Of a stretch of DNA of 64,000 bases, positions 27,678 to 37,848 are shown one piece after another. Below the pieces are notes generated by a model. The model made no database searches. It had not been told where the DNA came from and saw only the letters and a list, made by a program, of their open reading frames with translations. The translations under genes were made by a program, and so were the position numbers. The stretch comes from an uncultured Verrucomicrobia subdivision 3 bacterium (GTDB taxonomy: Bacteria > Verrucomicrobiota > Verrucomicrobiia > Limisphaerales > UBA11358), in NCBI GenBank assembly GCA_903895255.1, contig CAITTG010000092.1, forward strand, positions 1 to 64,000, read 5' to 3'. Within the stretch, counting starts at the first letter, position 1, and the number at the start of each line of letters is the position of its first letter.

Positions 27678-30600
27678 TTAGTTTCCTGAATAGGAATAGG
27701 TGACAAAATAGAGGTGAATATCCTTCACCGTGTTGATGAACCGGGCAAGCCCCTGGCCGGGGTCGGACAGGAGCGTTTTACCGGGGATGATCAGCTTCCA
27801 TTTGCTGTTCCAGACCGAGCGGCCAATCAGGCGCTGGTTGGTGTATTGCGAGGGTTGCAAGGCCCCGGTGGCGCCGTAGATGCCGGTGTTGAAGGCCGCC
27901 AGGGTGGAAACCGGCCGGAACGCCTGCTGTTTGCGCACGGCGAACAGAGGCTCGGAGAGGGAATCCGAGGATTGGTAAAAGGGCGCGTCGGAAAAGTCCG
28001 AGGCGCCGATGTTAAAGGGCAGCGGGATGGCCACGTCATCCACATTCCAAGTGCGCACGGTGCTAGTGTCACCCAGGGGCGGACTGCGCATGGAATCCGA
28101 TCCGCAAGGGATCAGGTAAACGTAGGGCGTGGCGGAAAGGCCATTGGGATTCAGGGTGGGATCGGCCGGGGTGGTGCCGCCGGCGCCGCTGTTGGACACC
28201 GGGTTGTCCATGCCCACATAGCCATCCAGATCCACCCCCACAGCGAAGATTTTGGTGGCAAAGGAACTGGAGGTAAAACTGTGATCGCCGGGTCCGAGCG
28301 GCTGGCCGAAGAGATTTTCGCCGTCGGTGATGGTGGTGCTGAAAGTGAGCTCAATGCCGGGCACGGCCGCGCCGCTGCCATTGTCGATTTGGAGGCAGTT
28401 GTTCTTCACATCGGTGTCGGCCAGGAGGTCCGGCACATAGCTTTGCTGCAGCAACTCCTGCCATTGGTTGTCGCCGGCGGCACCGGAGAGGATGCGGTAG
28501 TTCTCGGAGCGCAGCGACACGGTGGTGCCGTAGCCATCGGGATTATTGAAGCCCAACCGGCCCTTGAGGACACTCCAGTCGGCGTACATCTCCGCGAGAG
28601 CGTTGGCCAGGCCGGGGTCGCCCGTGCTGGTGCCGGAAACCTGCGGCTGGCCGTTTTGAATCACTCCCAGCGCGCTGGAACTGATGATCTGGTTGAGAAA
28701 GGCCCGCCCGGCCGGGGTGCCCAGCAGGCCGGTTTCGTAGTCATAGGCATTGGCGGCCAGGTAGGCATATTGGGCCGCCAGGTTAAAGAGCGTGGTGTAA
28801 CGCTCCAGATTCTCGTTCTGGAAAATCAGGAAAGCGGCGTCGGTGGAGGTGTAGCCCTGCACCTGCGCGGCCGTGTGCTGGCGGAAGGTCAAGCGCTCCT
28901 GCTGGAGGCGGTTGCCCTGGGCGAGCAGGGTTTGATACGTGGCTTTGGCCCCATTCAACGCGTCCTGCGCCTGGTTGATTGTCGTCAGATTGGCCTGAAT
29001 GGCGCTCAACTGCTGCCCCAGGCTTAACACGGCGGTTTGCAGGGCGGCGGTGGATTGATTGTTGCCCACCAGGGTCTGCAAATTGCCCACGGCGGTCTGG
29101 GCGTTGCCCACCAGCACCTGGGTGGTGAAAAACTGGACATCGTCCGCCGTCTGGGCCGCAATGTTGATGCCGTCAAACAAAACATCCGGGATTGTCAGGG
29201 CCAGCTTGCCAAAGTCACCGCCATCCGCGAGGCCGGCGATGATTTCCGTGGGGATGTCGGTGTTGAAATCGTCTTTTGCGGCCGAGGCCACCGCTTCGAT
29301 GATGCTGTCCGCCTTGTCACCAATCGTATAGTCGGAGTTCAAGGTGGCGATGTAGGAGTTGGTGTCGCCGATCTCGCCGTTGAGAACGTCGTTGGAACTG
29401 TTCAAGCTGTTCTGGGCGTTAAAGGCCGCCACAGATTTGTCCAGCGCCTGCTTGGCGGCCACCGCGTCCGCGCACGCCTGCCGCAACTTATCCTGCGCGG
29501 CGTTCACGGCCGCCGCCGCTGTCTGGATACTCCCCACCGAGTCGCGCTCGCTGGTCCAGGCGGACGGCTTGGCAAAGCCATCCGGTCCGATATTAAAGGC
29601 GATGACATTGGTGCTTTGGTCATAATTCACCGCCGTGGCCGGGGTGAGGAAATTAAAATCGGTGTACATGTTGGTGGCCCAATCGGACGGCAGTTGCTGC
29701 ATGTCCACATAGAAGGTCTGATTGGTGGTGGGATCGGGCAGAATGCCGCCATAAGTGTTGGTGGCGGGACTGTCCACATACATGTAGTGAAGCAGATCCG
29801 GCCCGGTATAGCCGTCCGGATACGTCTGGCCCGGCCCGACGTCGTCCGGGTAAGGCGTGCCATAGAGCTCGATCAACTGGTCGTTATAAGCGAGCTCCTG
29901 GGCGGTCACCGCGGCCTGCAAATCGGACAGGGAATTTTGCTGCTGGCGCAACTGCTGGGTGACATTCTGGGCGGCGTTAAAGGCCACGACCGCGTTGTTG
30001 AGGGCCTGGACGGCGCGGGCATAGATTTGCTCGAAATGCGTCTGCGGGTTGGCCCCGGTCACCTGCTGGGGATTGATGTCAAAGGGGATGGCGTTTTGGG
30101 CCAAGCCCAGCGGATTAAAGCCCGCGTTGGCATTATCCATGTCGTTTTCCAGCGCGGCGGCGGTCTGCGGCAGTTCCTGCAAATCCTGCACGGTGGTGCG
30201 GTCGACAATTTGCACCCCCTGGTCGTTCGGGTTGGGATCTTTGGGCGGCAGGATGGCATTGCCCACCACCCAGTTCACGTAGGCCCCCTCGCCCACGCGG
30301 GAAGCCCAGTGATCCATGCCCCAGTAACGCGTGATATGCTGGGTGTTTTGATTATTGTCCAGGTAAGTGTACTGGCCGACGAAATTGGTGGCGAAATAGG
30401 ACCAGCCGCCGGCCGTGCCGGGCTGGTAGTCCTGCCGCCATTCCAGGTCAAAGATTTGCCGACCCGTCCGTGCCAGGGCCGCCGCCGAGGCCGCAAACTT
30501 GCTCTCATTCTGGTAATTCACGGTGACCGCCGCCCCCAGCACCAGCACGGTCTGGGCTTGCGGCACCCAGTCGAAGTTCGGGTTCATGAGCAGCTCGTAA

Positions 30601-33600
30601 TAATTCATCATGGCGGTCAGATAATGCCCGTAGGCATCGCCGTGCCCCTGCGGATACATGATGGCGGCGTCCGCGGCATTCACCACGCCGTCGCCGTTCT
30701 GGTCCGTGATGTTGTAATTCAGCGCGTAAATCACCTGCCCGGCGTCAATGCCATAGGTGTAATTCCAGAACAGATGGTTGTAAACCGGCGGCAAATCCAC
30801 GCCGGGCGACAGGCTGTCATCCCGGCCGCGCAACAGGGCCAGGTTTTGCGCCAGCAAGGTGGGCTCCTCGCCCTCGAAGACAAATTGCGAGGTGGCAATG
30901 GCCCCGTAAGTGCTGTTGCCGGTGCCAAACCCGATGGTCGGATTGAGCGAGTTGGCCCAGGCGTCGTTTCCCAGGGTGGTGTACAAATCATTGAGATAGC
31001 CGGCCGCCGTGAGGAGGGCCTGGTTGGCCGGGCCGTAGTTGATGCCGGCGTTGATGCTCAGGCCCTTGCCGACGTTCAAAACCGTCTCGTACAACTGGAT
31101 GAGGCCGTTATTGGTGAGCGAAGCGGCGTTGAGGGGCACGTTGCCATTCCACCGGGCGCCGGCCAGGGCGATGAGGCTGGCGGTGGTATTGGCCGCATTT
31201 TGATAGAGGTTCTGGGTTTCACCGGCGACCGGATCGAGAGCCTGGGTCACCCGGGTGATCCAGCCTTCGGCCAGAACGGGGTTGGCCCACGGCGACCAGT
31301 TGGTGTAGGTGACATTATTGGTCGTGAGAATCTGGCCGTAGCGCAGGGAAACATAATTGTCGCTCATGCCCTGAACCCCCTGCGCCCCGAGGGTGTACAC
31401 GGGACCGCCGCGCGATTGAATCAAAGGCTGCCAGCTTGGCTCCGAGCCCAGCGCGGGCGGCTGGCCGTTCACCGGCGGCTCAATCCGCCAGTCGTAGGCA
31501 TACTGGCTGGTATTGCCGGCGAGGTCGGCCGTGTGCTGAAAGGTGATCAACTGGCTGAACGGACTGGCGTTGGCGGAGTTCACCACCACCAGCGCGCCCG
31601 GGAAGAGGGGCGGCGCCACATGGGCAATGTAAACTTGCACAGGGTCACCCGCGTAACGGGGATTGCTTCCATTCGCCACGACATACGAGATGTAGCCCTG
31701 CCCCGGCCCGGCGGCGCTCAGGGCGTAGGAATCCACGGCGGTATCAGAACTGTTCACTTGCACGAGATCGCCGGCAAAATTTGTGACTGTCAGATTGGTG
31801 TTGATGGCATAGGCGGCTGGAATGGCGGGATTGGCTCCAATGCCAAAAGTATATTCTTTCACCGCCAGCCTCGCCACCGCGTTAGTCCAGGCCTGATAAG
31901 TGGCGGCGGGCGTGGCGGGGCACAGGGCGTCCACCGCGGCCAGGTCGTCGCCGCGCAGGATGTTGAGCATGACATAGTTCCCGTTCACCGGGTCGGTGAC
32001 GAACTGGCCGGTCAGGACCAAGTTGGTGCCATTCGGGTCGAACCACAGGCGGCTGATCAGATTGGGGGGCAGCGTGGGGAAGAAGTTCAAACCGTTGTAG
32101 GTGTCGGTGAGAATGCTCGGCGGCAGGCCGCCCAGCGCGGCGAGCGTGGTCTTTTTCTGCACGGTGGGATCGAAGAGCACGACACTGGCGGCGGCATTGG
32201 TGAGCACGGCGTTGGTGGCGATGGACTGCTGGTACAACACTTGAACACTATCCTGGCCGCGCACGGCCGCGAGGCCGTTCACAGCGGTGGTCAGGGTCTG
32301 GCCCACATTCAGGGTGGGTATGGGCTGGCCGTTCACCAGTCCGGGCCACACGGGCCGGTAAACAATGTCGAGACTGGGCGTGCCACTATTTGTCGGGCTG
32401 CCGACAAACAATCCGTTGGTGACCGGGAGCAGATAAGGCACGACGGAGCCGACGGCGGGGGGATTTGCATAACCCGGCCAGGCGAAACCGGCCTGGGTTT
32501 GGTAATAGAACCGCATGGTGAAACAATTGGTGGGGGCCGGGGCCTGGGCCAGGGAAGGCGGGCGATTGGAATAAACATTCACACTTCCGGTGTAAACATT
32601 GGTGCTGGTAATGACGAGGGGCCCGAGATTGGTAACGGAGCCACCGCTGCTCACCGTAAGGTTGAAGGGGACCTGGACCACACTGCCATCCGTGTCCGCA
32701 ATGGTGATGGTGAGCGGATACGTGCCGGTGGAGGTCGGCGTGCCGCTCACGCTCAAGCCATTGGTGACATTGACTTGCAACGCCAGTCCGGCGGGCAGGA
32801 GGCCGGTGACGGAATTGGTCCAGCCAACGGTCAAGGAGGTCAGCAGCCGGGAGACATGGATGAAGGAGCCAAAGGGCTGGTTGAGGAGCGCATTGGCCGC
32901 CGGGAGATTCGTGAAGGAGTTGTTGGTGGGATTGTAATAGCCGGCTTGCAAAGCGGGCAACCCGGCATTCAAACCACGGTAGACCCAGAAATTCTGGTTG
33001 CGATCCTGAAAGGTGAACTTTTGATACAGGGAGAACGGACCGCTGGCGGCGGCACTGTTCCAGCCCGCCGGCAGATCACCCGCCCCATAGACCGGCTCGT
33101 TGTTATAATTGGTGATGCCAGAGGGATAATTGGTATCCACCGCGACCGGCGGGGTCATCAGCGGCAGTGGCATGGGCGCCTGCAATTGGGAACCGGCCGC
33201 GACGACGTAATCAAAAAACACCCCGGCGGCGGGATTTTCCCGCTGGACCTGGAACGGCTGCATGGCGGGACGGCCATCCGCGCCCGTGTAGGCCAGCAGC
33301 ACGAAAGGAGCCGAGGAATAGCCACCAAAAGGCTGGGCGCTATTGCTGGTGTTGGTGATATTCAGATCATCGCGGAGCGCATAGGCCTGGCCGCCCAGCA
33401 TGAGGGCATGCTCTTCGTTCGGATTGTAGCCGGGCTGGGTGGGGTCGTTCTGGTAATAAATACTGCCCGCCGCGTGCAGACTATCCAGGGGCCCGCTGCC
33501 CGCATTGCCGGCCAGCACGATTTTTGCGGCATTGGCCGGCCATTGAATGGTGTAATCGCCCACCACGGACGGCCAGTAAACCGGTTGAAAGCCGAGCGCC

Positions 33601-35648
33601 GGGTTGGCATTGTCCGAGCGAAACCACCACACCTCCAGCTGGTTCGCGCCGGGAATCGCGTTGACCGGGATGATCGCCCCCCGGCTGGCCGCGGCAATGC
33701 CCGCCGTAAACGGATTCAAATAGGCCGCCGGGTCGTAGGAATTACCCAAATTGGTATTCAGGCTGGCGAGGAGGGAGGTGTTGAGGTTGGTGTTGACATA
33801 ACCAGCCCAGTAATCGCTGCCGGCGACGAGGTTGGTACCGGTGCCCAGCTCGCCGAGGGGCGCGGTGATCTGGTCCCCCACATTCACCGTCAGGTTGGTG
33901 ACGTAAGGGGGTATGTAAGTGCTGGCGAAATTGGTCAGGGTGGAGTTGGTGGGATTCCACGCCGAGAGATTCGTGATCACGGAACCCGCCAGGAGGGCAT
34001 TGTCCTGCAAGCCACCGGCCAAATAGGAAAAGACGCGCTCAAAAAACACCTGGCTGCCGGCATTAAAGCGCAGCAAGGCCCGTTGGGCGGGCTCGGCCGG
34101 GGTCAGCCAGGTGTAGAAACCGTAAGTGGAGGAGAGAAAGGCGCGGGGCTGGTCCAGCGGGTCCTGATAGTCGACGCTGGGCCCCTCGGCCCCGTTTAAT
34201 TGCACCGCGGTGGCGGCGGCCTGGGCCTGGGTGGCAACGGGCGGGCGCAAGTAATGGCTGTAGAGGGAAGGGTCGGCGGGCCAGACCAGATTGTAGCTGA
34301 CAAACAAGTTTGGCCATTGCAAGCCGCCCACGCCGGTGGTCAGCCAGTACATTTGCAAGTCGTTCTGGTCCGGAGTGTATTTGTCCGCGTAATAGGTCTG
34401 CTGGCCATTGGCCGACAGCTCGTAATAGTATTGGGTTCCGAGAGTGTTTTGCAAAGGCCAGGGTGACAGGCTGGTGTTTTCAAAACCGTCCTGAAACGGG
34501 GTGAGCTGGTTGCCGAGGTAAACCGTGACCGCCGCCGGGCTGGGCGACTGGGAGACATCGACAATTTCGTAACCGAGATACTGGCTGGTGGTGCTGCCCG
34601 GCAGGGGGTCCCCCAGCAATTCGACAAACACCCGGCCGGTGAGATTGTAGGCGCGCAATTCCTTCAGGGTGGAGTCATACCAGAGGGTGGTATAGGTCTG
34701 TAGCGTGTTGGTGGCGGCAATGGTGGCGTTGGGATCCGGGAAGGGGGTGGCGACGGAGGCGGGAAAACTGCTGTTAAAAACCACGTGCACCGAGGTGACC
34801 CGGCCGTTGGAGACCGGCACGGGGTAGGACAGGGCCGCGTAGGAGCCCTCAGTCCAGTACATTTTCTGCGGGGTTTTGGACGGGATTCCGGAAACCAGAT
34901 AAGTGGCCGTGTAGAGCTCGTAAATATACGCGCCGTTGGTGTAAAAACTCGGATAGATCGCGCCGCCGGGGTTGACATAGCCCGCCGGGGTGGTGGTGAA
35001 GGATTGGGCGGTGATCCAGGTCACGGGCACCTGCCCCGGCTGGGTGGCGAAGACCACGCCGGCATTGGGGCTGTAATAATAGGGGAGGTTGGTGGCGCCG
35101 GGCGCGGTGTACGGGACGGTCTGCCAGTAGCCGGAGCCGCCATTGGTCAGCACGCTGCCATTCACATCCGTGGGGGGCACAGGAATAATGCTGCCAAAAT
35201 TATACGACACGGGGGAGCTGACATACGGCGCGCCAAGCTGCACATTTTGCAGCACCATGAAGGGAGTCCCGTTGGAATAGCCGATGGGCAGGCCCATGGC
35301 CTGCGCCACATTGCCGGAAAAGCTGTTGGTGCCGGAAAGATACAGGGCGTTCGAGTTTAACAGCATCCAGTTGGTGGGCGCGGTCAAACCGCCAAACGAC
35401 ACGAGGGAGGCGAACTGGTTGGTGGTCACGGGACTGACCACGCCCAGGGCATTGGTGGCGGCGAGCTTGCCATTGGAACCAGTACTCGGGTTGACATTCA
35501 AGGAGATGGGCACCCCGCCAATGGACTGGTAGTTGTAGGGGGTGGCGCTCTGGCTGAACTGAATGGTCGTGAGATTTTGCGCCATCAACCGCCCGACGCC
35601 AGCCCAAAGGGCCACCAGGCAGAACAGCAGGCGAAGCTTGGGTTTCAT
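27678..35648 (-). CDS. Giant secreted protein with Tc-toxin-A-like C-terminus
   Basis: 2656 residues. Signal peptide 1-23 (ending RLMAQ). A putative-Ig (He_PIG-like) domain lies near 930-1000 (LPAGLALQ...LSVSGTPTSTGTYPLTI). A dockerin/EF-hand loop DQNGDGVVNAAD is near 1650. Long helical coiled-coil segments occur at about 1890-1930, 2040-2080 and 2190-2265. The C-terminal 370 residues run helix (YTTLFNLAAQYAYLAANAYDYE), beta domain, then WKLIIPG and finally TVKDIHLYFVTYSYSGN. This order resembles the C-terminus of Tc toxin A subunits. No TcB/TcC (RHS) gene is in the window. Function unknown. Third gene of the operon. Confidence 0.7.
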   Translation of the reverse strand: MKPKLRLLFCLVALWAGVGRLMAQNLTTIQFSQSATPYNYQSIGGVPISLNVNPSTGSNGKLAATNALGVVSPVTTNQFASLVSFGGLTAPTNWMLLNSNALYLSGTNSFSGNVAQAMGLPIGYSNGTPFMVLQNVQLGAPYVSSPVSYNFGSIIPVPPTDVNGSVLTNGGSGYWQTVPYTAPGATNLPYYYSPNAGVVFATQPGQVPVTWITAQSFTTTPAGYVNPGGAIYPSFYTNGAYIYELYTATYLVSGIPSKTPQKMYWTEGSYAALSYPVPVSNGRVTSVHVVFNSSFPASVATPFPDPNATIAATNTLQTYTTLWYDSTLKELRAYNLTGRVFVELLGDPLPGSTTSQYLGYEIVDVSQSPSPAAVTVYLGNQLTPFQDGFENTSLSPWPLQNTLGTQYYYELSANGQQTYYADKYTPDQNDLQMYWLTTGVGGLQWPNLFVSYNLVWPADPSLYSHYLRPPVATQAQAAATAVQLNGAEGPSVDYQDPLDQPRAFLSSTYGFYTWLTPAEPAQRALLRFNAGSQVFFERVFSYLAGGLQDNALLAGSVITNLSAWNPTNSTLTNFASTYIPPYVTNLTVNVGDQITAPLGELGTGTNLVAGSDYWAGYVNTNLNTSLLASLNTNLGNSYDPAAYLNPFTAGIAAASRGAIIPVNAIPGANQLEVWWFRSDNANPALGFQPVYWPSVVGDYTIQWPANAAKIVLAGNAGSGPLDSLHAAGSIYYQNDPTQPGYNPNEEHALMLGGQAYALRDDLNITNTSNSAQPFGGYSSAPFVLLAYTGADGRPAMQPFQVQRENPAAGVFFDYVVAAGSQLQAPMPLPLMTPPVAVDTNYPSGITNYNNEPVYGAGDLPAGWNSAAASGPFSLYQKFTFQDRNQNFWVYRGLNAGLPALQAGYYNPTNNSFTNLPAANALLNQPFGSFIHVSRLLTSLTVGWTNSVTGLLPAGLALQVNVTNGLSVSGTPTSTGTYPLTITIADTDGSVVQVPFNLTVSSGGSVTNLGPLVITSTNVYTGSVNVYSNRPPSLAQAPAPTNCFTMRFYYQTQAGFAWPGYANPPAVGSVVPYLLPVTNGLFVGSPTNSGTPSLDIVYRPVWPGLVNGQPIPTLNVGQTLTTAVNGLAAVRGQDSVQVLYQQSIATNAVLTNAAASVVLFDPTVQKKTTLAALGGLPPSILTDTYNGLNFFPTLPPNLISRLWFDPNGTNLVLTGQFVTDPVNGNYVMLNILRGDDLAAVDALCPATPAATYQAWTNAVARLAVKEYTFGIGANPAIPAAYAINTNLTVTNFAGDLVQVNSSDTAVDSYALSAAGPGQGYISYVVANGSNPRYAGDPVQVYIAHVAPPLFPGALVVVNSANASPFSQLITFQHTADLAGNTSQYAYDWRIEPPVNGQPPALGSEPSWQPLIQSRGGPVYTLGAQGVQGMSDNYVSLRYGQILTTNNVTYTNWSPWANPVLAEGWITRVTQALDPVAGETQNLYQNAANTTASLIALAGARWNGNVPLNAASLTNNGLIQLYETVLNVGKGLSINAGINYGPANQALLTAAGYLNDLYTTLGNDAWANSLNPTIGFGTGNSTYGAIATSQFVFEGEEPTLLAQNLALLRGRDDSLSPGVDLPPVYNHLFWNYTYGIDAGQVIYALNYNITDQNGDGVVNAADAAIMYPQGHGDAYGHYLTAMMNYYELLMNPNFDWVPQAQTVLVLGAAVTVNYQNESKFAASAAALARTGRQIFDLEWRQDYQPGTAGGWSYFATNFVGQYTYLDNNQNTQHITRYWGMDHWASRVGEGAYVNWVVGNAILPPKDPNPNDQGVQIVDRTTVQDLQELPQTAAALENDMDNANAGFNPLGLAQNAIPFDINPQQVTGANPQTHFEQIYARAVQALNNAVVAFNAAQNVTQQLRQQQNSLSDLQAAVTAQELAYNDQLIELYGTPYPDDVGPGQTYPDGYTGPDLLHYMYVDSPATNTYGGILPDPTTNQTFYVDMQQLPSDWATNMYTDFNFLTPATAVNYDQSTNVIAFNIGPDGFAKPSAWTSERDSVGSIQTAAAAVNAAQDKLRQACADAVAAKQALDKSVAAFNAQNSLNSSNDVLNGEIGDTNSYIATLNSDYTIGDKADSIIEAVASAAKDDFNTDIPTEIIAGLADGGDFGKLALTIPDVLFDGINIAAQTADDVQFFTTQVLVGNAQTAVGNLQTLVGNNQSTAALQTAVLSLGQQLSAIQANLTTINQAQDALNGAKATYQTLLAQGNRLQQERLTFRQHTAAQVQGYTSTDAAFLIFQNENLERYTTLFNLAAQYAYLAANAYDYETGLLGTPAGRAFLNQIISSSALGVIQNGQPQVSGTSTGDPGLANALAEMYADWSVLKGRLGFNNPDGYGTTVSLRSENYRILSGAAGDNQWQELLQQSYVPDLLADTDVKNNCLQIDNGSGAAVPGIELTFSTTITDGENLFGQPLGPGDHSFTSSSFATKIFAVGVDLDGYVGMDNPVSNSGAGGTTPADPTLNPNGLSATPYVYLIPCGSDSMRSPPLGDTSTVRTWNVDDVAIPLPFNIGASDFSDAPFYQSSDSLSEPLFAVRKQQAFRPVSTLAAFNTGIYGATGALQPSQYTNQRLIGRSVWNSKWKLIIPGKTLLSDPGQGLARFINTVKDIHLYFVTYSYSGN

Positions 35649-35681
35649 AAGAGTTGCGACCTGACGACGATGCCGCGGGAG

Positions 35682-37814
35682 TTAGCGGTCGAGGCTGGCG
35701 GTGTTGACGGATTTGGCGAGTTTATCAGCCGTCAGTTTGGAATTTTTGGCAGCCTCCGCCAGTTGGGCCACGAGTTTTTTCAAGTCGGCCACCTGGGCTT
35801 CCAAGTCGTCGACCTGGGCGGCTTTTTGTTCGAGTGCCGCCAGCCGGGCTTCGCGGGCCTCGACGTTGTCCAGGCGTTTTGCGAGTTCCTGCGTGGCACT
35901 CACGTTGAGCATGGCGAGGGCCTCATAATCCACGGTGCGGAAATCCTCCACCTCGCGACCATAGACAAACACCTGCCGGGTGGCGGCAGGCAGATCCACC
36001 TGAAAAGCACCGTTGGTGACGGCCAAAACCTCATAGACAGAGGAGGCTTGTTCCTGCAGCAAGCGCACGCGCTCCCCGGCCTTCAAATCAGTAGCCAGTT
36101 GCACCCAGCCGTTTTGGACTGGCGCCAGATGGTAAATGTCCGGCACCACTCCCCTGCCTTTCGAAACCGCCTGCGGGTAAACTTTTTCCACTTGCTGGGC
36201 GATCACTTTCTTCACCGGTCCGGCGCCTTTGGCCACGACATCTTTGTAGGTAAAGTCGGTGACCTGAATACCCCGGAGGGTGGTTAAATCTTTGGCCGTT
36301 GAGGAGAGGCCGACAATGTTTTTGATCCGGGCATCGGAGAAGGCATAGTAAACCGTCGCCCCCATGGCCCCGCTGGTGTAAATGTCAATGTTCGGCGAGC
36401 CGGAAAACTGGGTGGTGCTGAAAGGGACACCCGCCCGCGCGTAAGACCAGGTGCTGCCGGAAATCTGCCCGGTGACCTCGACGTCGAGGCCGGCTTGCGG
36501 GGTGCCGGTGCCGATGCCCACCCGGCCGGTGGAGTTTTGCAAATAGAGGCGGGTACACGCAACATTGTGCTCGCAAATGTCCAGACCGCCGGATTCCACG
36601 ACAAACTGGTAGCCGATGGTTGAGCCGGGCTTCAACAGTTCGAGATTGCAACCAGTCAGGGTCGAGGGGCTGACCGCCAGAGTGGCCTCATCCGGCTGGC
36701 TGGAATAAACACCCAGATTGCCAAGGTTCACATTGCCATCCGGTTGCATAAACATGACGGGCGTGGAGGCGTTGTTACGGATGCTCAAACCACTGGAACC
36801 ATAATTGAGATACATCACGTTGTCATTCCAGCGGGGCCACAAAAAATTTTCGGCGGTGCCGGAAGCGTTGTTGGCGCTCATCACCTGGGCATTTTTCATA
36901 AACAAGGTGCCGTCAATGGTAGCGCTGCCGCCCACTTCGAGGGAGGTGGCCGGCGCGGAATTGTCAATGCCCACATTGCCATTGTTTTGCAAGGTCAAGA
37001 CATCACCACTGGTCGATGTCGGACTGGTCGCGGCGGCGAACAAGAGTTTGTCCGCACCCTCCGAATTGCCGGTGCCGGTGGAAATCACACTCCAGTAGCC
37101 GCCGGCGGTACCGGCGGCAACCGAGGTGTTGGCGAGATCCAGCCAGGTGCCCGCGGAGCTGGAACTCCGGAGGAGGGCGGAGGGGAAGCCGCTGTTTTCC
37201 ACGTCCAGCGCGGCGGCCGGGTTGGCCGCGCCGATGCCCACCAGGCCATTGGTTACCGAGACCACCTGGGTGCTGTTGTTATTGTTCACGAGCGTGGTAG
37301 CGGTGCCCGCATTGACGGCGTTGGCCGCGAGAAAGGCGTACGGCGACGTGAGCAACTGCAGCCGGGGCAGGATGGTGATATTCCCCCCGGAAACCCCGAT
37401 GCCCAGCACGGTGATTTCGACATAGCGCGGGTTGGTGTTGGTGGAATAAAACAGCGCGGCCAGGGAGTTGGTATGGGGCTCGGTGTTGTACTGGGTGCCC
37501 TGGCCGAGCAGGACGCTGAAATAGCCGTTGTTCACGGTCACGGTCTGCTGTTCGGCGTAGAGTTCATCGGTGTTGGTATTGCCGCCCGTCTGGACATCCC
37601 AAACGCGAAACACCACGTTGTAATTTTTGGGGCCGGTGTTGGTGGCGCCGAGGGGATTGCCGTTGGCATCCGTCAGGAAGCCCTGGTAGGACATTAATTG
37701 GGGCGGCGTGGCGAGGGCCGCGCGAGCGGAGGTGGCGGACAGTGCCAACACCAGCAGCAGCAGCGCCCCGGCGGCGCGCCAGGTGGTGGTAAGAGTGGTG
37801 ATTAAGGTATTCAT
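35682..37814 (-). CDS. Fibre-like protein with S74 intramolecular chaperone
   Basis: 710 residues from ATG 37814; an open frame continues to 37871, but that would overlap the upstream gene and 37814 starts a good signal peptide ending ATSARA. The middle is a beta-rich shaft with repeated VGIG...NP-type segments (GRVGIGTGTPQAGLDV). Ser493 and Lys498 in SDARIK are the catalytic pair of peptidase S74 chaperones, which trimerise a fibre and then cut themselves off. The C-terminus (about 650-705) is a heptad-rich coiled coil (EAREARLAALEQKAAQVDDLE). S74 domains are best known from phage tail spikes; here the signal peptide and lack of phage genes argue for a bacterial surface fibre. Confidence 0.85.
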   Translation of the reverse strand: MNTLITTLTTTWRAAGALLLLVLALSATSARAALATPPQLMSYQGFLTDANGNPLGATNTGPKNYNVVFRVWDVQTGGNTNTDELYAEQQTVTVNNGYFSVLLGQGTQYNTEPHTNSLAALFYSTNTNPRYVEITVLGIGVSGGNITILPRLQLLTSPYAFLAANAVNAGTATTLVNNNNSTQVVSVTNGLVGIGAANPAAALDVENSGFPSALLRSSSSAGTWLDLANTSVAAGTAGGYWSVISTGTGNSEGADKLLFAAATSPTSTSGDVLTLQNNGNVGIDNSAPATSLEVGGSATIDGTLFMKNAQVMSANNASGTAENFLWPRWNDNVMYLNYGSSGLSIRNNASTPVMFMQPDGNVNLGNLGVYSSQPDEATLAVSPSTLTGCNLELLKPGSTIGYQFVVESGGLDICEHNVACTRLYLQNSTGRVGIGTGTPQAGLDVEVTGQISGSTWSYARAGVPFSTTQFSGSPNIDIYTSGAMGATVYYAFSDARIKNIVGLSSTAKDLTTLRGIQVTDFTYKDVVAKGAGPVKKVIAQQVEKVYPQAVSKGRGVVPDIYHLAPVQNGWVQLATDLKAGERVRLLQEQASSVYEVLAVTNGAFQVDLPAATRQVFVYGREVEDFRTVDYEALAMLNVSATQELAKRLDNVEAREARLAALEQKAAQVDDLEAQVADLKKLVAQLAEAAKNSKLTADKLAKSVNTASLDR

Positions 37815-37848
37815 GGCGTTGGTTTCAGGTTGGGGTTGAAAAATGAAT

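Noticed and set aside
29037..34199. Plus-strand open frame of 1720 codons opposite the giant gene
   Set aside because: The translation is a Gly/Arg/Val/Ile-rich low-complexity string without domains. The minus-strand gene has a signal peptide, domains and operon neighbours. Long antisense frames are expected in GC-rich DNA when the true gene avoids TTA, CTA and TCA codons.
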